Shown: positions 1 to 7,463 of the stretch, one piece after another
Layout: each line of letters begins with the position of its first letter
Position numbering within the stretch: the first letter of the stretch is position 1
Assembly: GCF_020523985.1 (NCBI RefSeq)
Contig: NZ_JAIVKM010000001.1
Coordinates: forward strand, 1,550,001-1,614,000
Source of the DNA: Mangrovibacter yixingensis
GTDB taxonomy: Bacteria; Pseudomonadota; Gammaproteobacteria; Enterobacterales; Enterobacteriaceae
Length of the DNA stretch: 64,000 nucleotides
Direction: 5' to 3'
Translations under genes and position numbers: made by a program
Notes under the pieces: model-generated
What the model saw: only the letters and a program-made list of their open reading frames with translations
The model's database searches: none
What the model was told of the DNA's origin: nothing

Positions 1-1
1 C

Positions 2-859
2 ACGGCGATGTATACAGCCAAAGAAAGTGGCCGCGGTAAGTTCTGTGTTTTCTCACCGGAGATGAACCAGCGCGTTTTCGAATATTTGTGGCTTGATACC
101 AATCTACGCAAGGCGCTTGATAAGCAACAACTGGTTATTCATTATCAGCCAAAAGTTACCTGGCGTGGGGAAGTGAGAAGTGTTGAAGCATTAGTTCGCT
201 GGAAGTCTCCTGAACGGGGGCTGATAGGACCAACGGATTTTATCAGCTATGCTGAAGAATCTGGGTTGATCGTACCTTTAGGCCGATGGGTCATGCTCGA
301 TGTCATCCAACAAATAGCCAAATGGCGCAAAAAAGGGATTAACTTGCGCGTTGCGGTAAATATTTCGGCCAGACAACTTTCAGATCAAACTATCTTCAGT
401 GATTTAAAACAGGCACTGGCTGATCTTAACTTTGAATACTGCCCAGTAGATGTAGAGCTGACAGAGAGCTGCCTGATAGAAAATGAAGAACTGGCACTCT
501 CAGTGATTCAGCAATTTAGCCGGTTAGGAGCACAAATACACCTGGACGATTTTGGTACGGGTTATTCATCACTGTCGCAACTTGCTCGTTTCCCGATAGA
601 TGCCATTAAACTTGATCAGAGTTTTGTGAAAGAGGTTTATAAACACCCGGTTTCGCAGTCTTTAGTCCGGGCAATTGTTGCCGTGGCTCAGGCGCTAAAC
701 CTGCAGGTTATTGCTGAGGGTGTGGAGAGTAAAAAAGAAGACGCCTTTCTGATTAAGAATGGCGTCAATGAAAGGCAAGGTTTTTTATTTGCTAAACCTA
801 TGCCTGCAGCCTCTTTCGAGCGCTGGTATAAACGTTATCAAGCAAGAACTGGTTTTTAA
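2..859 (+). CDS. pdeR: Cyclic-di-GMP phosphodiesterase PdeR/RpfR, C-terminal part (5' end outside window)
   Basis: The reading frame is open at the left edge, so the gene is truncated by the window. The first residues (AMYTAKESGRGKF) are the end of a GGDEF domain; the rest is a complete EAL domain. Residues expected for c-di-GMP hydrolysis are visible: VEALVRW, NIS, VELTES, DDFGTGYSS, KLDQSFV, AEGVE and RQGFLFAKP. In E. coli PdeR (YciR/Gmr) has PAS-GGDEF-EAL architecture and lies at this locus; in Cronobacter and Burkholderia the orthologue RpfR binds the DSF fatty-acid signal through its N-terminal part. Here it converges with a DSF synthase gene, and the two stop codons overlap (856-859). 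That supports an RpfR role. The sensor part cannot be seen. Confidence 0.93.
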   Translation, partial: TAMYTAKESGRGKFCVFSPEMNQRVFEYLWLDTNLRKALDKQQLVIHYQPKVTWRGEVRSVEALVRWKSPERGLIGPTDFISYAEESGLIVPLGRWVMLDVIQQIAKWRKKGINLRVAVNISARQLSDQTIFSDLKQALADLNFEYCPVDVELTESCLIENEELALSVIQQFSRLGAQIHLDDFGTGYSSLSQLARFPIDAIKLDQSFVKEVYKHPVSQSLVRAIVAVAQALNLQVIAEGVESKKEDAFLIKNGVNERQGFLFAKPMPAASFERWYKRYQARTGF

Positions 860-1725
860 CTTGCCTTGCGGATCGCCGTGGCAACATGGCGATCCTGTAA
901 CATAACCAGTCTTTCCATATAACTTATATCTCTGCTTTCGAGTGTAAAGGCGCTTTCAACCCAATCCTCAGTGATATCCATTAATTCCGAGCGCGGTAGC
1001 GTCATTACTCTGGCTCGGGCGCGTAACATAGCCCTGATACCATTCAGTTTGGTACGGAAAGTATCTATTAGCGTTCGGGTTGCAATATACCCATTTCCGG
1101 GTTCAAACAGTTGGTCCACCAGACCATGGTTATGGTACCACTCTGCAGTATGAGACTCGCCTTTGTAGATAAGTTCCTCGGCCAGTTTCATACCTGAGCG
1201 CCGAGCTACCAGTGAATAAGCCCCCATACCCGGGAAGAGGTTAAAGGCAATTTCTGGAAAGCCCATGCGAGCATCATGTTGTGCAAGCACAAAATGATGT
1301 GCCAGAGCAGCTTCAAAGCCACCGCCAAGAGCGCTGCCCTCAACCATAGCCATACTGATAGCACCTGTGTCAAAGCCTCGTGCAGCGGCATGTACGCAAT
1401 CAACACAAGCTCTTGCATAAGCACGTAGCGCCTCACGTTTACCGTTGCGGATACAATCAACAAAGAAATTCAGGTCACCGCCTGTATTAAACATTTCGGG
1501 TACCAGTGAGCCTGTTACCCAGAAATCAACGGCCAAACCTAGTTTTTTCACCAGATAACTCAGGTTCATAATCTCCTCAATGAGTTGATGATTAAAACAT
1601 GGGCGGGGCTGAGAGCTTAGCATCATCCAAACAGTGCGCCGTTCCTCTTCGTAATAGCCCACCAGTTGAGTAAAACGATCTGTATCAGTAAAGCGTTCAC
1701 AGCCCGGTTGGTTGTTTAATATCAT
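856..1725 (-). CDS. rpfF: DSF-family signal synthase RpfF (enoyl-CoA hydratase/crotonase fold)
   Basis: 289-residue crotonase-superfamily protein resembling RpfF, the enzyme that makes cis-2-unsaturated fatty-acid signals (DSF/BDSF) from acyl-ACP using dehydratase and thioesterase activities. Recognisable segments are FNTGGDLNFF, the GGGFEAAL loop with one of the two family glutamates, and MGFPEIAFNLFPGMGAYS with the other. The length fits the family (about 289). The ATG at 1725 is preferred over the one at 1731: AGGA lies 7 bases before the former but only 1 base before the latter. It is convergent with the RpfR-like EAL gene, so synthase and presumed receptor/effector lie together. E. coli K-12 lacks rpfF at this site. 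Family assignment is firm; the signal molecule produced is inferred. Confidence 0.9.
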   Translation of the reverse strand: MILNNQPGCERFTDTDRFTQLVGYYEEERRTVWMMLSSQPRPCFNHQLIEEIMNLSYLVKKLGLAVDFWVTGSLVPEMFNTGGDLNFFVDCIRNGKREALRAYARACVDCVHAAARGFDTGAISMAMVEGSALGGGFEAALAHHFVLAQHDARMGFPEIAFNLFPGMGAYSLVARRSGMKLAEELIYKGESHTAEWYHNHGLVDQLFEPGNGYIATRTLIDTFRTKLNGIRAMLRARARVMTLPRSELMDITEDWVESAFTLESRDISYMERLVMLQDRHVATAIRKAS

Positions 1726-1757
1726 AGTCATATCCTGCCAAATTCATCATAAAGATA

Positions 1758-1776
1758 GATCTAATGGGTTTAGATC
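1758..1776. promoter_or_regulatory. Inverted repeat upstream of rpfF
   Basis: Perfect 7-bp inverted repeat GATCTAA-N5-TTAGATC, about 33 bases upstream of the rpfF start and where its core promoter would be expected. It also covers the start codon of the small ORF at 1764. Size and position suit a dimeric regulator, but no regulator is identified. Confidence 0.35.
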
Positions 1777-1916
1777 CCCTTGTTGAACAATGGATTGCCA
1801 CTGTCTGGCTTACTGTTCAGCAACTGAGAGTTTGCGGCAAAATTGACATAGGTTCATTGCCAGATAATATTCCGACGGCTGACTGGTGGGTAAAACAGCA
1901 ATATTATGCAAAATGA
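1764..1916 (+). CDS. Possible small protein (50 aa) divergent from rpfF
   Basis: A 50-codon open frame beginning MGLDPLVEQW and ending QQYYAK. It is unusually tryptophan-rich (TGG codons at 10, 15, 41 and 42). It runs divergently from rpfF with about 38 bp between starts. No good Shine-Dalgarno precedes the ATG; the upstream bases AAAGATAGATCTA are weak. I do not recognise the protein. It could be a genuine small gene, the remnant of a larger one, or chance. The regular codon pattern and proximity to rpfF are the reasons to list it. Confidence 0.35.
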   Translation: MGLDPLVEQWIATVWLTVQQLRVCGKIDIGSLPDNIPTADWWVKQQYYAK

Positions 1917-2232
1917 AGCGGATTATCCGGTCGAAAACCAGTGTGATTAATACCCAAGTGCTTATAGATTCATCTTAACAGACAAAAATTGAATGACAGC
2001 TATGACTCAAACATATAATTAAGCGCTAAAACGTCTTTGCAGATATAGATTTATGCTTCTCGGCCCACCGGAATTAAGGCACTATAAGCAGATTGCAGTT
2101 ATGTGGGTCGTAGACATAAGCAGGCTGCGGTTGAATAGGATCACCCGGTCTGTACACGTTGTACTGTGAAGTTATCGGCAAGTGCCATCGTTCTGCATGC
2201 TGATGTATAAAAATGTTTTTTGAGGAGGCTCT
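1917..2232. other. Intergenic region upstream of yciZ with a direct repeat
   Basis: No gene is seen in this 316-bp stretch. It contains an imperfect 17-bp direct repeat, ATAAGCAGATTGCAGTT at 2084-2100 and ATAAGCAGGCTGCGGTT at 2116-2132, spaced 32 bp (about three helical turns). It presumably carries the yciZ promoter. Confidence 0.5.
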
Positions 2233-2412
2233 ATGGCAGAATTTGACCCCCAAGAATTGGCCGCACGAATTGATACAGTATTAAATATTCTTGTGGCTGG
2301 TGATTACGCTTCAGCAATCAATAACCTCGAGATACTTAAGCAGGAGCTGGAATCGCAATATAGCCAGTCCTCTGACAAAAAAGGCACCCCTCCCTCTCCG
2401 TGGGAAATTTGA
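2233..2412 (+). CDS. yciZ: UPF0509 family small protein YciZ
   Basis: 59-residue protein starting [14 protein letters not shown] and ending SPWEI. It matches the YciZ pattern remembered from E. coli: a MSEFD-like start, LVAGDYxSAIxNLEILKxEL in the middle, and a PWEI terminus. A strong GAGGAG ribosome-binding site lies at 2223-2228. The position near pdeR, osmB and pyrF matches E. coli, where yciZ also lies between pdeR and yciH. Function is unknown; it is probably cytosolic and helical. Confidence 0.88.
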   Translation: MAEFDPQELAARIDTVLNILVAGDYASAINNLEILKQELESQYSQSSDKKGTPPSPWEI

Positions 2413-2542
2413 ACTGCATCCGGTGCCTTGCGCATCGGAACCCACTCCAGAAGTCACATGTTCTGCTCAACCAAACTTTCACAGCAAAACAGCGCGATAA
2501 CCACGCGTGATCATGCTGCTCACCTGGTAATTATTTGGTATT

Positions 2543-2556
2543 CAGGATTATTCCTG
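2543..2556. promoter_or_regulatory. Candidate RcsB box upstream of osmB
   Basis: CAGGATTATTCCTG is a palindromic 5-4-5 element matching about 10 of 14 positions of the RcsB homodimer consensus TAAGAATATTCCTA. In E. coli osmB is activated by RcsB as well as by osmotic and sigma-S signals. The site lies about 155 bp before the osmB start. The rest of 2413-2711 shows no gene. Confidence 0.4.
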
Positions 2557-2711
2557 GCAGTCATTAAGACTATTTACCTGTTTCAGCTACCCGCGAAACT
2601 TACAATACAACAAACCGCGATGATGGTAATTCGTTGCTTTCGTGGTTTGCAGCATCACGATGGCTGATATCACTAAGATGCCGTTGTGAAGTAATTACTC
2701 TGGAGAATGTT

Positions 2712-2930
2712 ATGTCAGTTTCTAGCAAAAAAATTGCCTCAGCGGCGTTAGCCTTAACTCTTGCGATGTCGTTATCTGCCTGCTCACACTGGTCCAATCG
2801 TGACCGAAATACCGCAATTGGTGCGGGTGCGGGTGCAGTTGGCGGGGCTGTTCTTACAGGTGGCAGCACACTGGGTACATTAGGCGGAGCTGCTATTGGC
2901 GGTATTATTGGCCACCAGGTTGGGAAATAA
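2712..2930 (+). CDS. osmB: Osmotically inducible lipoprotein OsmB
   Basis: 72 residues, the same length as in E. coli. A signal peptide is followed by the lipobox LSAC, so the mature protein should be lipid-anchored at its cysteine and exported to the outer membrane. The remainder is a glycine-zipper region (GAGAGAVGGAVL, GGAAIGGIIGHQVGK). In E. coli expression rises with osmotic stress and in stationary phase. The internal ATG at 2712 is chosen over upstream in-frame starts because GGAG lies 6 bases before it and the signal peptide begins there. Confidence 0.95.
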   Translation: MSVSSKKIASAALALTLAMSLSACSHWSNRDRNTAIGAGAGAVGGAVLTGGSTLGTLGGAAIGGIIGHQVGK

Positions 2931-2951
2931 ACCAAACAAAAAAATCACCCA

Positions 2952-2974
2952 TAGCTGGCATGGATGGCCAGCTA
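2952..2974. terminator. Hairpin between convergent osmB and yciH
   Basis: Perfect 8-bp stem TAGCTGGC/GCCAGCTA with a 7-base loop between convergent genes. No T-run follows on the plus strand. On the minus strand a T-run lies about 10 bases beyond the stem. A weak bidirectional terminator is likely. Confidence 0.5.
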
Positions 2975-3000
2975 TAAAAGGTTGTTCTGCCAAACGGTGA

Positions 3001-3327
3001 TTACCCACCAGCCAGCCTTACTTTGAACCCTTGAGCTTCAAGGGTAGCTTTCAGAAGTTCACGCTTATCCCCCTGAATTTCAATCACCCCGTCTTTTACT
3101 GAGCCACCACAGCCGCATTTTTTCTTAAGATCTGCTGCAATTTTTGCAATGGCGACATTGTCTGCATCAATCCCACTAATAACACAGACTCCTTTACCTT
3201 TACGGCCACTGGTTTGCCGCTGAATACGAACGACCCCATCACCCGTGGGCCGTGATACAGGCGTTGGGGTTTCTTTGATGCGCCCGGTTTCTGTTGAATA
3301 GACCAGGCGGCTGTCTTTATCACTCAT
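3001..3327 (-). CDS. yciH: SUI1/eIF1-like translation factor YciH
   Basis: 108 residues, as in E. coli. The SUI1 fold occupies the second half: RIQRQTSGRKGKGV, then KKKCGCGGSVKDGVIEIQGD. The family is homologous to eukaryotic eIF1; in E. coli YciH is reported to discriminate against aberrant initiation complexes and to act under stress. Its ATG follows the pyrF stop directly (TAAATG), so the two genes are translationally coupled in one transcript, as in E. coli. Confidence 0.96.
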   Translation of the reverse strand: MSDKDSRLVYSTETGRIKETPTPVSRPTGDGVVRIQRQTSGRKGKGVCVISGIDADNVAIAKIAADLKKKCGCGGSVKDGVIEIQGDKRELLKATLEAQGFKVRLAGG

Positions 3328-4062
3328 TTATAACCCCTTCAACGATGCCAGAATGGATTTAAGAGCCTGTGCCGGGTCTGCAGCACGTGTTATTGGTCGC
3401 CCAATGACCATATAATCAACACCGGCTTCCTGCGCTGCTGCAGGGGTCATAATACGCCGCTGATCACCCGCATCACTTCCTTCTGGGCGAATCCCCGGAG
3501 TGACCAGACGAAACGATTGGCCAAGAACCTGTTTAAAGCGCACTGCTTCCTGGGCTGAGCACACTACCCCATCAAGCCCACATTGGTTGGTTAACCGTGC
3601 CAGACGTTCTGCATATTCTGCTGGAGTAACAGTAATACCAAGGTCTGCGAGATCAGAGGCTTCCATGCTGGTAAGCACAGTTACGGCAATGAGCAAAGGT
3701 GCGTCTGCGCCAAAGGCCACCAATGCTTCTTTCGCTGCCGTCATCATTCGTGCACCACCGCTTGCATGTACATTCACCATCCACACGCCCAAATCAGCCG
3801 CAGCCGCAACAGCTCTTGCTGTTGTATTGGGAATATCATGAAATTTAAGATCGAGAAAAACATCAAAATCACGCTTGTGAAGTTCGCGAACGAAATCCGG
3901 CCCAAAACGGGTAAACATTTCTTTCCCAACTTTCAGCCGGCAGTCATTGGCATCGATACGGTCGACAAAGGCAAGTGCCTCATCTCGTTTGTCATAATCA
4001 AGGGCGACAACAATGGGTGAGTTCGTTTTGTGCCGGAGGGAAGATGCAGCAGATAACGTCAT
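3328..4062 (-). CDS. pyrF: Orotidine 5'-phosphate decarboxylase
   Basis: Catalyses the last step of de novo UMP synthesis (OMP to UMP). The TIM-barrel OMP decarboxylase signature is clear: [12 protein letters not shown], then RLKVGKEMF, then the catalytic [12 protein letters not shown] (Asp-Lys-x-x-Asp), then [11 protein letters not shown] and VIGRPIT. The start MTLSAASS at 4062 gives 244 residues and has AGGA at a proper distance; an in-frame ATG ten codons upstream is unlikely to be used. It forms an operon with yciH. Confidence 0.97.
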   Translation of the reverse strand: MTLSAASSLRHKTNSPIVVALDYDKRDEALAFVDRIDANDCRLKVGKEMFTRFGPDFVRELHKRDFDVFLDLKFHDIPNTTARAVAAAADLGVWMVNVHASGGARMMTAAKEALVAFGADAPLLIAVTVLTSMEASDLADLGITVTPAEYAERLARLTNQCGLDGVVCSAQEAVRFKQVLGQSFRLVTPGIRPEGSDAGDQRRIMTPAAAQEAGVDYMVIGRPITRAADPAQALKSILASLKGL

Positions 4063-4220
4063 AGTCGAATCCTGTTCTGGTAACGTAAGCAAACGGCAAG
4101 CATTCTACCTGCCATCATATAAAAATGACAGGTGCTTTCCCCTGCAAAGCTATTGCACAGTGCTGATGCATAAATTAGATTTACCTCACAAGTATGTTGT
4201 AACTAATGTGTATGAAAAAA

Positions 4221-5390
4221 TTATTGCCCGTCCAACCCGCGGATTGGTTTTACAGAAGACCATTCACGGCATGATGGACAGTGCCAATATAATGTGTACG
4301 CAGTAAAGCCACACTTCTGGCAACGGTAGCGAGGTTTGCTGCGCAATTGTTCACCCACCATATCCCGCAGAACAACCAGGCTTTCACGTGCTCGCCCTTC
4401 TTCTGCATCATTCAGGTGATAATCCATAAGTTGGTGGAATACGCGCATGGTGGGATGTTGCTGTAGCTGTTGTGTGATATAGACTTGTGCCGCTTCATGG
4501 CCTTCATGCTCAGCAATAATTTCTGCCAGCATCAGCTCTGCAGTAGCACCGGCATTTTCTTCAACGCACCGGCGTAAAAAAGTTACCCATTCAGCTTCAC
4601 GGCCTGCCTGTTGGTAGCATGTTCGTAACATTTCCAGGATTTCAGGAACCAGCTCTTTATCTTGCTCGGGTACACGGTGTAACTGCTCAATAGCTTTACG
4701 GAAATCACACTGGTTCATATATATACGCCCCAGCATGATGGAGATCCTGGCACTGTTTTTATCTGCCGCATCCCCTTTTTTCAAGAATGTGAGTGCCTTG
4801 TCAGTATCATCACAGCCCAATGCCTGCAGCGCCAGTTCACAGTAGAAATGGGCAATTTCCATACGCTGGCGATCTTTACCTAATTTAACAAGGCGTTCTG
4901 CTGTATCAATGGCTTTTTGCCAGTCACTGGTTGACTGGTAAATTTGCAGTAACTGTTGTAATGCCCCGATCCGGAAGTCGGTTTCGTCTGTCAGTTGAAC
5001 AAACATACTTTCGGCTCTGTCGTACAACCCGGCTGCCATATAATCACGGCCCAGTTGTTGAACAGCCAGCAAGCGTTGCTCATAAGACAGCGAAGCACTC
5101 TCCATTAAAGCCTGGTGAATACGAATTGCCCGGTCTACTTCGCCACGAGAACGAAACAAGTTGCCTAATGTCAGGTGAGCTTCTACCGTTCCTGTATCTT
5201 CCTTGAGCATTTCAAGAAACAGATCAACCGCTTTGTCTTGTTGGTTGCTCAGAAGAAAGTTAACCCCGGCAACATATTCACGCGACAGCCGGTTTGCTTC
5301 CTGTTGCTTGTCCTGCTGAGCACTACGGCGCCCCATATACCAACCATACGCAGCCGCCACAGGTAAGAGCAGGAACAACAATTCGAGCAT
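4221..5390 (-). CDS. lapB: Lipopolysaccharide assembly protein B (LapB/YciM)
   Basis: 389 residues, as in E. coli. An N-terminal membrane anchor (residues 2-20) precedes a cytoplasmic series of TPR repeats and a C-terminal rubredoxin-like zinc/iron knuckle (CQKCGFTAYTLYWHCPSC). LapB promotes FtsH-dependent degradation of LpxC and so limits lipid A synthesis; PbgA/YejM controls it. It lies 3 bases after lapA, so the two are almost certainly co-transcribed, as in E. coli. Confidence 0.97.
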   Translation of the reverse strand: MLELLFLLLPVAAAYGWYMGRRSAQQDKQQEANRLSREYVAGVNFLLSNQQDKAVDLFLEMLKEDTGTVEAHLTLGNLFRSRGEVDRAIRIHQALMESASLSYEQRLLAVQQLGRDYMAAGLYDRAESMFVQLTDETDFRIGALQQLLQIYQSTSDWQKAIDTAERLVKLGKDRQRMEIAHFYCELALQALGCDDTDKALTFLKKGDAADKNSARISIMLGRIYMNQCDFRKAIEQLHRVPEQDKELVPEILEMLRTCYQQAGREAEWVTFLRRCVEENAGATAELMLAEIIAEHEGHEAAQVYITQQLQQHPTMRVFHQLMDYHLNDAEEGRARESLVVLRDMVGEQLRSKPRYRCQKCGFTAYTLYWHCPSCREWSSVKPIRGLDGQ

Positions 5391-5393
5391 AGA

Positions 5394-5693
5394 TTAACCT
5401 CGGGAATCCGACGCAGTTACCTCATCAGAAGCTGGCGAGATTTGCTGTTCAAGGCGTTTAATTCTGCGTTGCGCACGCCCTAAAGATAACCGAGTCTTCA
5501 GCCAAAACAGGGCACAAATGACCCAGCCAACAATAAAACCGAGGCCAAACAGCGAAGCCATAAGCGTTGATATACGGTATTCGCCCTGAGCAATCAGGAA
5601 ATTGAAAGTGACTTGCTGATCATTTTGTGCCCCCAAGGTAATTGAGATAACAAAAATAACCAGCACGACTAAGAAGATAAGAATATATTTCAC
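5394..5693 (-). CDS. lapA: Lipopolysaccharide assembly protein A (LapA/YciS)
   Basis: 99-residue inner-membrane protein with two hydrophobic segments (about residues 3-20 and 42-64) and a basic, coiled-coil-prone C terminus. The motif TLGAQNDQQVTFNFL is typical of the LapA/DUF1049 family. The start codon is GTG with a GGGAAG element upstream. It is the first gene of lapAB; in E. coli this transcript also has heat-shock control. It works with LapB in LPS assembly. Confidence 0.95.
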   Translation of the reverse strand: MKYILIFLVVLVIFVISITLGAQNDQQVTFNFLIAQGEYRISTLMASLFGLGFIVGWVICALFWLKTRLSLGRAQRRIKRLEQQISPASDEVTASDSRG

Positions 5694-5834
5694 ACGACTT
5701 CCCGTAATGTGGAGTAGCGCGGCAGGTTACGCCGCCTTAAATGCCTCATTCTACCCTATAAATTATCATTTACCTGGGCTTGCGCAAAATAGAAAACAAG
5801 GCATTCGTTGTAGATGGTGATGAAAGTAGCGAAA

Positions 5835-6578
5835 TCAAGTCTCTTTATAGTGATTTTCTCGAGCTGATAACCCAGGACACCAATGCTCAGTAAGCTTGCA
5901 AGCAAGCAATATAATGGCCGCAGAAATCCCCGTAGCCATCAACAAGTCCCGGGGCCAGTGCATCCCGAGGACCAGCCGGCTCCCCATAACACCCACAGCC
6001 CAGGCAAAAATAAGTATAACGGTCAGATGGTGGCCACGAGGCCAGAGTAACCCAATAGCCAGCAGTGCCCAACTGGCAGCAAACATTGTGTGCCCGGATG
6101 GAAAAGCGAAACCCGTTTCTTTTTCCCAGTGTTGCCTTAACCAGGAAGGTAATGAAGGACTATCACGTAATTGTTGAGCCACCAATGCCGCACGCTGGTG
6201 CCGCTTCAAACTGTAAAACTGTTCTACCGTAGTATGATGCTGTTGCTCAAGCCAGACCACATAAGGCCTGGGTTCCTGAACATTATCTTTTATCACCGAT
6301 TTTATACCCTGCCCCGCGAGTATGGCCCCACCCAGAATAACCAGCAGCATCGCAGCAGATTTTAACCTGAACCGTAGACACCATAAGAACCATCCACACA
6401 GGAGGCAATGAGTAAGAATGCCTACAGGTTGTGTCACAGTTTCAGTAAGCCAGAACAGGGGTAATAACCAGGCAGGAAAACCATTGGGTTGCCAGTGCCA
6501 ATGACTAAGCAGAACTACTAAAGGCAATATCATTAGCAGTAACATACCTGACAAAATTCGAATCACTTGCGCTGACAT
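5835..6578 (-). CDS. pgpB: Phosphatidylglycerophosphatase B / undecaprenyl-diphosphatase
   Basis: 247-residue PAP2-family integral membrane phosphatase. Three catalytic motifs are visible: KDNVQEPRP, FPSGHTM and SRLVLGMHWPRD. It removes phosphate from phosphatidylglycerol phosphate, undecaprenyl diphosphate and related lipids on the periplasmic face. The frame is open for a further 118 codons upstream, but the E. coli length (254) and GGAG before the ATG at 6578 support the shorter start. Divergent from ribA. Confidence 0.95.
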   Translation of the reverse strand: MSAQVIRILSGMLLLMILPLVVLLSHWHWQPNGFPAWLLPLFWLTETVTQPVGILTHCLLCGWFLWCLRFRLKSAAMLLVILGGAILAGQGIKSVIKDNVQEPRPYVVWLEQQHHTTVEQFYSLKRHQRAALVAQQLRDSPSLPSWLRQHWEKETGFAFPSGHTMFAASWALLAIGLLWPRGHHLTVILIFAWAVGVMGSRLVLGMHWPRDLLMATGISAAIILLACKLTEHWCPGLSARENHYKET

Positions 6579-6779
6579 CCCGTCTCCACTGTTCTGTAAG
6601 GCAAAGGCAGAATACCTGAATTGTGCACACAAGGGTAAACATATCCAAAAACAACGAGGTAAAAATAGCCCCACAAAAGCCAATGAAGCGAATTGCCGCA
6701 GGTTATGGCAAAATGCAGGATAATAAAAGTAGGCCAGCTTTCTGGCCGGCATAATTTGTGCTGTAAACTGGAGATTCAC

Positions 6780-7370
6780 ATGCAGCTTAAACGTGTGGCA
6801 GAAGCCAAACTGCCTACCCCATGGGGCGATTTCCTTATGGTGGGTTTTGAAGAACTGGCAACGGGCCAGGACCATGTTGCACTGGTCTACGGCGATATCA
6901 ACGGCAAAACACCTGTACTTGCCCGTGTACATTCTGAGTGCCTGACTGGTGACGCATTATTCAGCTTGCGTTGCGACTGTGGATTTCAACTAGAAGCGGC
7001 ACTGGCTCACATTGCCGAAGAAGGCCGAGGAATTTTACTGTATCACCGTCAGGAAGGCCGGAATATTGGGCTGTTGAATAAAATTCGGGCCTACGCCCTG
7101 CAAGACCAGGGATATGATACTGTCGAAGCTAACCACCAGTTAGGCTTTGCTGCCGATGAGCGCGATTTCACCTTATGTGCCGATATGTTCAAATTGCTCG
7201 GGGTTGAAGCTGTTCGTTTATTAACCAACAACCCCAAAAAGGTGGAGATCCTGACTGAAGCCGGGATAAATATTGTCGAGCGAGTGCCTCTGATTGTAGG
7301 TCGTAACCCCAACAACGAACGTTATCTGGCAACAAAAGCGGCTAAAATGGGCCACTTGTTATCTGAATAA
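6780..7370 (+). CDS. ribA: GTP cyclohydrolase II
   Basis: 196 residues, nearly identical to E. coli RibA. It opens GTP to 2,5-diamino-6-ribosylamino-pyrimidinone phosphate, the first step of riboflavin synthesis. Zinc ligands Cys54, Cys65 and Cys67 are present ([17 protein letters not shown]), followed by [15 protein letters not shown]. The start at 6780 is set by homology and a GGAG nine bases upstream. No FMN riboswitch is seen; in enterobacteria that element sits at ribB. Confidence 0.98.
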   Translation: MQLKRVAEAKLPTPWGDFLMVGFEELATGQDHVALVYGDINGKTPVLARVHSECLTGDALFSLRCDCGFQLEAALAHIAEEGRGILLYHRQEGRNIGLLNKIRAYALQDQGYDTVEANHQLGFAADERDFTLCADMFKLLGVEAVRLLTNNPKKVEILTEAGINIVERVPLIVGRNPNNERYLATKAAKMGHLLSE

Positions 7371-7431
7371 CACTTTTATCTGAATAACATTGTTGTCAGA
7401 ATTAACACTGTTGTCAGAATAACGCTGTTGT
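7363..7431 (+). repeat. Four tandem 17-18 bp repeats starting at the ribA stop codon
   Basis: Units at 7363-7379, 7380-7396, 7397-7414 and 7415-7431 share the pattern C(T/A)GAATAAC-x-x-T-x-TTGT. The first unit contains the last codons and the TAA of ribA, so the array looks like slippage expansion of the gene's end. A hairpin follows directly. Confidence 0.7.
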
Positions 7432-7433
7432 CT

Positions 7434-7456
7434 CCCGGCAAGCGCATCTTGCCGGG
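7434..7456. terminator. Hairpin between convergent ribA and acnA
   Basis: Perfect 9-bp stem CCCGGCAAG/CTTGCCGGG with a 5-base loop between convergent genes. There is no strong T-run on either side, so efficiency is uncertain. Confidence 0.5.
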
Positions 7457-7463
7457 AAATCTC

